A DNA stretch of 34,453 nucleotides, taken from assembly GCA_009785595.1 (NCBI GenBank), contig WQVZ01000015.1, forward strand, positions 1 through 34,453. The letters are read 5' to 3'. The translations under genes were made by a program, and so were the position numbers. The stretch is from Defluviitaleaceae bacterium. GTDB taxonomy: Bacteria; Bacillota; Clostridia; Lachnospirales; WRAX01. The notes below the pieces were generated by a model. The model searched no databases. It had not been told where the DNA came from and was given only the letters and a program-made list of their open reading frames with translations. Shown in pieces: positions 18,859 through 26,755 of this stretch (positions within the stretch are counted from its first letter, which is position 1; the number at the start of each line of letters is the position of its first letter).

Positions 18859-19498
18859 TATTTTTGTACCTCACATTCTTTTCGATTCTCTCAAGGGAAT
18901 TAGCTATTCTGTCTATGGGCTGTCTTCCTTTGTTTATCTGTATGTCGCTTACCCAGTGATAATTGCTCAAATTCATGGCCAAAGAATCGGCGTCACTATC
19001 TAGTTTTCCATCGGGTTTCCTCCATTCATATGAATAAGTGATATGCACATCGTTATCTCGATACAGCACATAACTTCCAAGTTTTGCGAAATAAATCTTT
19101 CGGCTTTGTTGTGGGGCAAGGTCAAATTGCGATCGCATAAATAGTTCAAGTTTCTTCTGAAATCTTTGCGCCCGTTCCAAGCTTACTTTTTCCGATTTCT
19201 GACCAACTGCACGCACAAAGTCACTGTCAAAAGTTATAGATACTTTGCCGGCATGACGAGTACCTTGATTTGTTATAGTGAAGTAAAGTGTTTTGTTGTC
19301 GAAGTTTGCATCGAATGCAATGATAACTAACGCTCGCTCTGACTGCTCTCTTTGGTAGATCATTTCAGCCAGTGCTGCCTTAGACGTTTTATTGGCCCGA
19401 AAGGCCGCAATTATAGCACACAGTGTTAAAATCGCGACCAAACCCGCCACAATCGAAGAAATCGCCGTCCAGTCTATCGTACATAAATCAAAGTGCAT
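18845..19498 (-). CDS. Hypothetical protein with N-terminal TM segment
   Basis: 'AISSIVAGLVAILTLCAIIAAFRANKTSKAALAEMIYQREQ' TM + soluble domain; 14-nt overlap with the downstream GNAT-like gene. Confidence 0.65.
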   Translation of the reverse strand: MHFDLCTIDWTAISSIVAGLVAILTLCAIIAAFRANKTSKAALAEMIYQREQSERALVIIAFDANFDNKTLYFTITNQGTRHAGKVSITFDSDFVRAVGQKSEKVSLERAQRFQKKLELFMRSQFDLAPQQSRKIYFAKLGSYVLYRDNDVHITYSYEWRKPDGKLDSDADSLAMNLSNYHWVSDIQINKGRQPIDRIANSLERIEKNVRYKNNADC

Positions 19499-19585
19499 AT
19501 TTTCCCCATTTCTTAGCCATAGAGACTACATCGAGCTGGATTCGCTTAGTGAACGAAATAAATTTAGTAAATCCAGCTAATGCCC

Positions 19586-20713
19586 TCACTTCTTGCGCTT
19601 ACCAAAAATACCCTTCTTGCCGTCGTCAATATTTTCGTCATCTTCGGCAGCAAACTGACGTAGCAGCTCCTTTTGGGCGTCGGTAAGGCTGCGCGGCACA
19701 ACCACCTTAAAAGTGACGACCATATCCCCCACCCTATTGGGCGCGTTAACATGGGGCACACCCTTGCCACGCAGGGTTATCACACTTTCCGGCTGGGTGC
19801 CGGCGGCCAATTTATGAACCTCCTGGCTATGGGGCGTTGGTATGTTAATTTCGCCGCCCAAGGCTGCGCGAGCAAAAGATATTTCTTTATCCATATACAG
19901 ATTATTGCCCCGGCGGCCATACAGCCTGCTGGGCGACACCAACACCCGCACAAAAAGGTCGCCTTTGGGCGCACCCACGTCACCCGCCTCGCCCTGGCCG
20001 GTGTAGCGTATACTTTGGCCATTGTCTATGCCCTTGGGCACCTTCACCGATATCTTCTTGCGTTTGGCCGCCTTGCCGCTGCCGTGGCAGCCGCCGCACG
20101 GGTCTTTAATAACCCTGCCGGCCCCCTGGCATGTGCGGCATGTACCTGTGGTCTCCATATACCCCAGGGGCGTTTGCACCGTCTGGCGCACCTGGCCACT
20201 GCCCTTGCACGCCCGACAATTATCCGCCGTGGTACCCGGCTTTGCACCGCTGCCCTTACAGGTGTCGCAGGTGTCTTTTATATTAAATTCCAGCTCCCGT
20301 TCCACACCAAAAATAGCTTCCTCGAAGCTGATTTGCATATTTATCTCCACATCATTGCCGGGCACGGGGCCGCGCTTGCGCCGTCTGCCGCCGCCAAAGC
20401 CGCCCAGGTCGTTGATTATATCCGAAAAATCAAAGCCGCCAAAGCCTCCGAAACCGCCAAAGCCCTCAAAGCCGCCGCCAAAGCCAGCATCACCGGCACT
20501 GTGGCCAAATTGATCATACTTGGCCCGCTTGTCGGCATCGCTCAGCACCGTATATGCCTCGTTTATTTCCTTAAACTTAGCCTCCGCCGTGGCATCACCG
20601 GGGTTAGAATCCGGGTGATACTTCTTCACCATGCCCCGGTACGCCTTTTTTATCTCGTCTTCCCCGGCACCCTTTTTTATCCCCAAAACCTCGTAATAAT
20701 CCTGTTTCGCCAT
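19586..20713 (-). CDS. dnaJ: Chaperone DnaJ
   Basis: J domain '[50 protein letters not shown]', G/F region, four CxxCxGxG zinc motifs. Confidence 0.97.
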   Translation of the reverse strand: MAKQDYYEVLGIKKGAGEDEIKKAYRGMVKKYHPDSNPGDATAEAKFKEINEAYTVLSDADKRAKYDQFGHSAGDAGFGGGFEGFGGFGGFGGFDFSDIINDLGGFGGGRRRKRGPVPGNDVEINMQISFEEAIFGVERELEFNIKDTCDTCKGSGAKPGTTADNCRACKGSGQVRQTVQTPLGYMETTGTCRTCQGAGRVIKDPCGGCHGSGKAAKRKKISVKVPKGIDNGQSIRYTGQGEAGDVGAPKGDLFVRVLVSPSRLYGRRGNNLYMDKEISFARAALGGEINIPTPHSQEVHKLAAGTQPESVITLRGKGVPHVNAPNRVGDMVVTFKVVVPRSLTDAQKELLRQFAAEDDENIDDGKKGIFGKRKK

Positions 20714-20719
20714 TTATGT

Positions 20720-21538
20720 TTAGTCCCCTTTTTCGTCCAATTCCAAATATGTTGATTGACCAATATCACAGCAGTCCGTGATGTTTTCTCGAACTTCACT
20801 TGGTGCTCTGTTAAGTAGACGCCGTGTTGCCACATCCACCAATTCAAGCACACCACTTTGTTTATAGAACGCATTTAGCCCAGAGTACTCAAAGAAAGCT
20901 TCTCCAGCCCTATTCCTAACGGGCGTAGTTAAAAACTGCAAAACTACTAACAGTACCGCAACATAGTTTTTGTTTGTCTGTTTCCTTTCTAGCCTTCCAA
21001 TTCTTTGCTCCAGCGAGATGGTGTAATCAGTGACTTGAAGTGAAAATTCTTTTGCCTCTTTTCCCACTTCCTCCACAACCAACGCTTCGCTGTCTACTGT
21101 CAAATTGCCATTGTCATCACCGTCAAAAATATAGTCATTAAAATTAATTAGCGATATTGCGGCATTCAAAACAGGAGTAAGTCGGCCGATATCAGAGAAA
21201 ATCGGCCGCTTTAACGACAACATCGCCTTTTGTAAGCTGGCAATACTTGCAGAATAATTCTGATATCTGACACTTATTGGTTCTATGAATTTATTGCGGT
21301 AGTCCGCTTGCTCTTTGAATGATGCTACCATCTTCAAAGTGGGCGAATCTATGGTGTACTTCCACAATGAATTTTCAATCATAGTCTGATGCAACGAACT
21401 ATTGACAATCGCTTGAACTTGATACATTAGCCCTTGCCTTGTCATCGCTGTAGGCAGATCAGATTTTAAAAGCATATTTTGTATGCCTTGGAAGCGTTTC
21501 GTAGCCTCTACTGCTACCGCAAAGTTGCTTTGAATCAT
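20720..21538 (-). CDS. 272-aa protein of unknown family located between dnaK and dnaJ
   Basis: Intact ORF; stop lies 6 nt before the dnaJ ATG, and the dnaJ SD (AAGGGG) lies inside its 3' end, implying translational coupling. I recognise no family. Confidence 0.75.
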   Translation of the reverse strand: MIQSNFAVAVEATKRFQGIQNMLLKSDLPTAMTRQGLMYQVQAIVNSSLHQTMIENSLWKYTIDSPTLKMVASFKEQADYRNKFIEPISVRYQNYSASIASLQKAMLSLKRPIFSDIGRLTPVLNAAISLINFNDYIFDGDDNGNLTVDSEALVVEEVGKEAKEFSLQVTDYTISLEQRIGRLERKQTNKNYVAVLLVVLQFLTTPVRNRAGEAFFEYSGLNAFYKQSGVLELVDVATRRLLNRAPSEVRENITDCCDIGQSTYLELDEKGD

Positions 21539-21628
21539 TTTAAATCCCCCGCTTTACCATCCCTTGTCTTTTGGCAATTTTACTCGACATTTTCGGTCAT
21601 ATTACCTTTTTTAAGCTTTCGGCAACAA

Positions 21629-21666
21629 CACAAAACGTGGAAATATCACACTTTCCACGTTTTGTG
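21629..21666. terminator. 15-bp perfect hairpin downstream of dnaK
   Basis: CACAAAACGTGGAAA - tatcacac - TTTCCACGTTTTGTG; right after the dnaK stop on the minus strand; T-rich sequence mainly on the plus side. Confidence 0.65.
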
Positions 21667-21674
21667 CATTTTTG

Positions 21675-23522
21675 TTATTCTTCGTCAACCTCTTGGTAAT
21701 CCCCTTCCACAGTGCCATCCTGGCCCATGTCCTCCGGCTGGCCTTCCCCTTGCTGCTCTGCCGCGGCCTGGTATATCCTACCGGCCACCTCTTGCATCAA
21801 CTCCATCAGGGCGGCAATGTCCGCTTGCAGGGTTTGGGCATCTTCCTGTGTCATGGTATCTATATTCATGCTGTCGTTGGTAGATTTTAGTTTGCCAAGT
21901 GCCGCCTCTAAGGCCGCCGCATCTTCGCCTGTTATGGTCTCTTCGTTATCTTTCAGCAGTTTTTCCGTTTGGAAAATGGCACTATCAGCCTCGTTTTTCA
22001 CATCAACAACTTCTTTGCGCACGCGGTCTGCTTCTTCAAATTGCTTGGCCTCGTCCACGGCTTTTTGTATGTCATCGTCGCTCATTTTGGATGAGGCGGT
22101 GATGGTTATTTTCTGCTCTTTGCCGGTACCCATGTCCTTGGCAGATACGTTTACAATGCCGTTGGCGTCAATGTCAAAGGATACTTCTATTTTCGGGACA
22201 CCGCGCGGGGCGGGCAATATGCCGTCCAGGCGGAATTCGCCCAATTTTTTGTTGTCCCGGGCAAATTGACGTTCGCCCTGTACCACCACAATATCCACGG
22301 CGGTTTGATTATCAGCCGCTGTAGAGAATACCTGCTTGGCATTGGCCGGTATGGCTGTATTGCGATCCACCAAGCGGGTGGCCACGCCGCCAAGGGTTTC
22401 TATGGCCAGGGAAAGAGGTGTTACGTCCACCAAAATAAGGTCTTTAAGAGCCTCGTCACCGGAAAGCTTGCCACCCTGTATAGCAGCACCAACGGCCACA
22501 CATTCATCGGGATTGATGCCCTTAAAGGGTTCGTGACCGGTAATACGCTGCACAGCGTCTTGTATGGCTGGTATGCGGGTGGATCCACCCACCAACAACA
22601 CCTTGCCCAATTGTGCCGCGGATATGCCGGCGTCTTTAAGGGCCACATTTACAGGCTCTATGGTTTTTTCCACCAAATCTGCAGTTAGCTCGTTAAGCTT
22701 AGCCCGTGTAAGGCGCATGTCCATATGCTTTGGCCCGTCCTGGTTGGCGGTAATAAAAGGTATATTTATATCCGTCTGAGTTACGGTAGAAAGCTCTTTT
22801 TTGGCCTTTTCCGCCGCTTCTTTTACCCGTTGCATAGCCAGCTTGTCTTTAGCCAGGTCGATCCCTTCCACATTTTTGAACTCTTTTACCAGGTGCTCAA
22901 TAATGCGCTCATCAAAATCATCGCCGCCAAGGCGATTTACGCCGTTGGTAGACAATACCTCCACCACGCCATCACCAATATCAATGACAGACACGTCAAA
23001 AGTGCCGCCGCCAAGGTCAAACACCAGTATTTTCTGCTCTTTTTCGTTGTCCAGGCCATAGGCAAGGGCGGCAGATGTGGGCTCGTTTATAATACGCTTT
23101 ACATCAAAACCCGCTATTTTACCGGCGTCTACCGTAGCTTGACGCTCATCATCGCCAAAATATGCCGGCACAGTGATAACCGCCTCGGTAACAGGGCCGC
23201 CAAGATATGCCTCGGCATCGGCCTTTAGCTTCTGCAAAATCATTGCGGAAATTTCCTGCGGCGTGTACGCCTTGTCGTCTATGGTGATTTTCTGTTTTGT
23301 ACCCATAAGGCGTTTTATGCTCATAACTGTATTGTCCGGGTTTGTAATGGCTTGGCGCTTGGCGGCTTCGCCTACCAGGCGTTCACCGGTTTTGGTAAAG
23401 CCCACAATAGACGGCGTTGTGCGGCCGCCTTCACTGTTTGCAATAACCACAGGCTTGCCGCCTTCCATTACCGATACACATGAATTTGTGGTTCCCAGAT
23501 CAATTCCTATAATTTTTGCCAT
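21675..23522 (-). CDS. dnaK: Molecular chaperone DnaK (Hsp70)
   Basis: '[42 protein letters not shown]', '[28 protein letters not shown]', C-terminal [19 protein letters not shown]. Confidence 0.98.
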   Translation of the reverse strand: MAKIIGIDLGTTNSCVSVMEGGKPVVIANSEGGRTTPSIVGFTKTGERLVGEAAKRQAITNPDNTVMSIKRLMGTKQKITIDDKAYTPQEISAMILQKLKADAEAYLGGPVTEAVITVPAYFGDDERQATVDAGKIAGFDVKRIINEPTSAALAYGLDNEKEQKILVFDLGGGTFDVSVIDIGDGVVEVLSTNGVNRLGGDDFDERIIEHLVKEFKNVEGIDLAKDKLAMQRVKEAAEKAKKELSTVTQTDINIPFITANQDGPKHMDMRLTRAKLNELTADLVEKTIEPVNVALKDAGISAAQLGKVLLVGGSTRIPAIQDAVQRITGHEPFKGINPDECVAVGAAIQGGKLSGDEALKDLILVDVTPLSLAIETLGGVATRLVDRNTAIPANAKQVFSTAADNQTAVDIVVVQGERQFARDNKKLGEFRLDGILPAPRGVPKIEVSFDIDANGIVNVSAKDMGTGKEQKITITASSKMSDDDIQKAVDEAKQFEEADRVRKEVVDVKNEADSAIFQTEKLLKDNEETITGEDAAALEAALGKLKSTNDSMNIDTMTQEDAQTLQADIAALMELMQEVAGRIYQAAAEQQGEGQPEDMGQDGTVEGDYQEVDEE

Positions 23523-23563
23523 ATTTTCTATTCCTCCTGTTTAAATGAATTGGTTCGACTGTG

Positions 23564-23639
23564 ACGGAGCGTTTACGCTCCGTGGTTTTTCACGCTTTGT
23601 TTACAAAGCGTAGGTTTTCACGTTGCGTGAACGCAACGT
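23564..23639. repeat. Triple tandem hairpin array, exact 28-nt period
   Basis: ACGGAGCG-TTTA-CGCTCCGT (23564-23583), ACGCTTTG-TTTA-CAAAGCGT (23592-23611), ACGTTGCG-TGAA-CGCAACGT (23620-23639); linkers GGTTTTTC and AGGTTTTC. Confidence 0.95.
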
Positions 23640-23684
23640 TGTCGCTGAAACGCGCGAACACCCCGTCAATTTGTGTAAGCTTAA

Positions 23685-24188
23685 TCAATTAGCCACGACC
23701 ACCATAGAGTGTCGTATGACGGTATCTCCGTGCATATATCCCGCCTGCAACTCCTCCACCACCTGGTTTTTGTCAAGACCTTCGTCTTGTATATGGGATA
23801 CGGCGGCATGATATCTTATGTCAAATTGTTGTCCGACGGCATCAATTTTCGCAACACCCAAACCACCTAACACAGTAGTCAGCTGGTTTTGTATCATCAG
23901 CACACCGGCGGCAAAACCATCGGCGGCATCCACATTTTGCAGGGCCCGCTCCAAATTATCCACAACAGGCAACAGCGCAACAATCGCCTCCCGTAGGCCT
24001 TTGTTATACATCTGGCCCATTTCTTTTGCGGTGCGGTTGCGATAATTTTCAAATTCCGCCGCTTGCTGCTTTATTTTATCCAAATACAGGGCATTAAGTT
24101 CTGTAATTGCTGTCAGCTCATCGCAACCCCCAGCTTCTTCACCCACATTCTCTTCCGCCACTTCTCCATATAATTCCTTGTCGTCCAT
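23685..24188 (-). CDS. grpE: Nucleotide exchange factor GrpE
   Basis: 'YRNRTAKEMGQMYNKGLREAIVALLPVVDNLERAL' and 'GLGVAKIDAVGQQFDIRYHAAVSHIQDEGLDKNQVVEELQAGYMHGDTVIRHSMVVVAN'. Confidence 0.95.
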   Translation of the reverse strand: MDDKELYGEVAEENVGEEAGGCDELTAITELNALYLDKIKQQAAEFENYRNRTAKEMGQMYNKGLREAIVALLPVVDNLERALQNVDAADGFAAGVLMIQNQLTTVLGGLGVAKIDAVGQQFDIRYHAAVSHIQDEGLDKNQVVEELQAGYMHGDTVIRHSMVVVAN

Positions 24189-24202
24189 TTGCGCCTTCCT
24201 TT

Positions 24203-25231
24203 CTACCTATCAATTTCGCTTAAAGTCAAATTTTTAACAATAGCCCCCAGCACCGTCATCACTTGAGAATAATCCATCCTGGTGGGGCCTATAATTGCAA
24301 TGTTGCCGGAAAAATGCTCATTTATGCGGATTTTCGCTTTGATAACCGAACAGTCCCGCAGCATGGTATTTTCATTTTCGCCGCCAATAATCACCGTAAT
24401 TTGCTCCGAATTATCCGCCAACAATGTCAGCAAGCTCTCTTTTTCTTCCAGCGTGCCCACAACCGCCCTGGCTTTGCCCAGGTCGGCAAATTCGGGAAAA
24501 TCCAATATATTCTTCATGCCGCTGGTGTATACCTGCACATTGTCGGCAGAGGCCAAAGCTGCATAAACCGCATCCATCAGGGGCGACACCAAGCGGACGT
24601 CAAAACCAATCTCCGCAAAACGATGGCGGGCCATACCCGTAAAAAGCTCACACAAATCATCGGCGCTGGCCCCCTTAAACAGGTTTGTAAGCTCCACAGA
24701 CATCCGTCCGGCCACTCCGTGGTTTGGTGCCTGGTGCACAATCACCATCTGGTTTTTCACGGCTTTAAGGTCTGTAATAAGCATCATGGCCATAGCATAG
24801 TCATCCACCGGCACAAGCTGTATATGCTGTATTTTATGCCGCCTTACCAAAGGCTCGGCGGCCACAGCCGTATAGCTGGTGACGTGGCTGACAGCTCTGG
24901 CCACATCCCGCATCATTTGGTCAATGCGGTTTACATCCATGGCAATTGCCCTCTTTAAGTACTCTCTATGATCCTTATTTAAGGGCTTTTTAGGCATTAC
25001 CCGGTCTACATACAGACGATATCCTTTATCCGACGGCACCCGTCCGGAAGACGAATGGGGTTGCAATATATAACCCATATCCTCCAAATCGCTCATTTCA
25101 TTACGAATAGTGGCCGACGACACGCCCAGGTCATACCTTTTGGCAATGGTGCGGGAGCCAATAGGCTCTGCCGAAGCAATATAATCGCTGACAATGGCTT
25201 CGAGGATTTTAGTTTTTCTGCGGTTAAGCAT
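24203..25231 (-). CDS. hrcA: Heat-inducible transcription repressor HrcA
   Basis: 'MLNRRKTKILEAIVSDYIASAEPIGSRTIAKRYDLGVSSATIRNEMSDLEDMGYILQPHSSSGRVPSDKGYRLYVD'. The listed start (25444) overruns the CIRCE/promoter; ATG 25231 has SD AAGGGGTG. Confidence 0.96.
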   Translation of the reverse strand: MLNRRKTKILEAIVSDYIASAEPIGSRTIAKRYDLGVSSATIRNEMSDLEDMGYILQPHSSSGRVPSDKGYRLYVDRVMPKKPLNKDHREYLKRAIAMDVNRIDQMMRDVARAVSHVTSYTAVAAEPLVRRHKIQHIQLVPVDDYAMAMMLITDLKAVKNQMVIVHQAPNHGVAGRMSVELTNLFKGASADDLCELFTGMARHRFAEIGFDVRLVSPLMDAVYAALASADNVQVYTSGMKNILDFPEFADLGKARAVVGTLEEKESLLTLLADNSEQITVIIGGENENTMLRDCSVIKAKIRINEHFSGNIAIIGPTRMDYSQVMTVLGAIVKNLTLSEIDR

Positions 25232-25272
25232 ACAATCACACCCCTTGCAGGCGGCACTGTGCCGGTTTGTTG

Positions 25273-25299
25273 TTAGCACTCGTACCAAGTGAGTGCTAA
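25273..25299 (-). promoter_or_regulatory. CIRCE operator
   Basis: TTAGCACTC-GTACCAAGT-GAGTGCTAA, exact match to the CIRCE consensus (9-N9-9). Confidence 0.98.
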
Positions 25300-25307
25300 C
25301 CGAGAAT

Positions 25308-25336
25308 AATATACCATGGCAGGGATTATTTGTCAA
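25308..25336 (-). promoter_or_regulatory. hrcA operon sigma-A promoter
   Basis: On the minus strand TTGACA (25336-25331), 17-nt spacer, TATATT (25313-25308), with CIRCE just downstream. Confidence 0.85.
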
Positions 25337-25429
25337 GAGTTTTTTTAACAATATTGCCGCGGCATAGACAGCCCATTTGCGGCCCATTTGCGGCCCATTT
25401 TTTGGTTGCTTTTTATTATTTATTTTCTG

Positions 25430-25458
25430 TTGACATATCACCAAATAAGGTATATACT
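25430..25458 (+). promoter_or_regulatory. Sigma-A promoter reading away from hrcA into the non-coding region
   Basis: TTGACA - 17 nt - TATACT. Confidence 0.75.
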
Positions 25459-25464
25459 TGAAAA

Positions 25465-25740
25465 TAGTAGCACAATATTACCCATGGATGCGAGCATCTG
25501 CCAAAGCGGATGTGTGTTTTTGTGGTTTAAAGGTGTTGCGCTACAAGGTAGAGGTCTCAGGTGCTTTGGATTAGGAATCCAGCCAGCCATTGCGGTCTTT
25601 GCCGGTGCCAAAAACTGGTGTTGTTGGGTCGATTGACGACCACATAGTCCGGATTTTGGCGGGTTAAGAAAGCCGGATATCGGCACCTTTGCTGTGGATT
25701 ACATAAAGGCTTTTGTGCAGTTGGCGGTCTGATTTTTTTG
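25465..25740 (+). ncRNA. Candidate structured non-coding RNA of unidentified class
   Basis: Downstream of the 25430 promoter; no convincing ORF; nested stems: AAAGGTGTTG/CGGCACCTTT long-range (10 bp with G-U), CATCTGC/GCGGATG, CTAC-AAG-GTAG, TGGATT-AGG-AATCCA, GGTCG-ATTGA-CGACC; T7 run near 25732. 3' end uncertain. Confidence 0.5.
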
Positions 25741-25892
25741 ACGCAGGGCAGGCATAATTATGGTTTATTACAGCCAGATTGTGGTTAAATGCTGTGTGTT
25801 TATAGAAAAAGGTTGTTAATTGCGATGTAATGTGCGGGCAAAAATGAAAAATCATATCGACAGGACGGCGGAGCACCGTTAAAATTTTTCGC

Positions 25893-25982
25893 CGGGTTGC
25901 CTTGTAAAATTAAGGAAGGTTATGCTGCGATCTTTTTACAGATACAGCAAATTATTATCCTAGGGCAACCCGTGGTAAATTG
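25893..25982 (+). ncRNA. Second candidate RNA structure in the same intergenic region
   Basis: CGGGTTGCC (25893-25901) pairs perfectly with GGCAACCCG (25974-25982), enclosing TGCTG..ATC-loop-GAT..CAGCA. Confidence 0.4.
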
Positions 25983-26116
25983 AGATGGTATGTGCTGGTA
26001 TTGTTATATCATGATTTTTTGTTAAAAAATTATCCATACCCTTGGCGCGAAATTTGCGGCGGCATCGCCGGGTTTTTGCAAGCTTCGTTTGGGTTACGTT
26101 CTTTGACAACAGACTG

Positions 26117-26334
26117 GTAACGAAACAATGTCGATACAACTTCTCTTAGCCCTGCGGTTTGCTTGCGGCAAGCCCTTGTGCTCGACAGAGTGTTCGGCTT
26201 TTGCGCAACGAATTTTTGCTAGCAGACAAATTTCAGTGATATTTGCAAAATTTTATTCTGCCTACCCTACCAAGCAAAAATGAAGGATTCAGATTGCGTT
26301 TCACGCAATCATATTGCGCAAATAGTTTCGTTAC
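26117..26334. repeat. 218-bp segment bounded by inverted repeats GTAACGAAAC / GTTTCGTTAC
   Basis: Perfect 10-bp terminal inverted arms; contains GATTGCG-TTTCA-CGCAATC hairpin at 26292-26310. Confidence 0.5.
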
Positions 26335-26357
26335 AGGCTTAGTTGAGGTAGGTTTGT

Positions 26358-26373
26358 TACCAAACGTTTGGTA
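26358..26373. promoter_or_regulatory. 16-nt perfect palindrome TACCAAACGTTTGGTA
   Basis: Loop-less DNA palindrome, extended by GTTTG/CAAAC flanks; operator-like, upstream of the giant surface gene. Confidence 0.5.
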
Positions 26374-26755
26374 CAAACACACCCCGACAAAGCAATAGAT
26401 TTGGTATTTTATAGCCGGTTTTTTTTCAAAGATGCCCGGTTGTAAAATACAAAAAAGAGCAGGATAAAAAGACTTCCGATATCCTTAGGCCTGTCCGTAA
26501 ACCCGTTTTACACAGTACAGTTTACGAGCAGACCTCATGCAAGACAGCAACATGCAGTTTGCACCACAAGCTTGATGCCCATTTGCATTCAAGACAATAT
26601 TTAAATGAAAGAGAAACACACAACAAAGTCCTTGTGTTGCTTTTATGCAATATAAACGCCATTGATAGGCGAATATTGAAAAACTGCACAGGGCGAAAAA
26701 TAGCACCAAATGTAAGTTAAAAATACGGAACGTAGAAAGGAGGCTGTTTCTGATA

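Noticed and set aside
23564-23639. CRISPR-like array (28-nt period)
   Set aside because: Units are self-complementary with differing sequence and only 8-nt linkers; there are no identical repeats with unique 30-nt spacers and no cas genes.
25372-25400. Tandem 11-nt repeat CCCATTTGCGG (2.6 copies) upstream of hrcA
   Set aside because: Short low-complexity repeat between divergent promoters; not enough copies to argue for function.
25232-25444. N-terminal extension of HrcA in the ORF track
   Set aside because: It would run through the promoter and CIRCE; the ATG at 25231 has a proper SD and matches HrcA N-termini.
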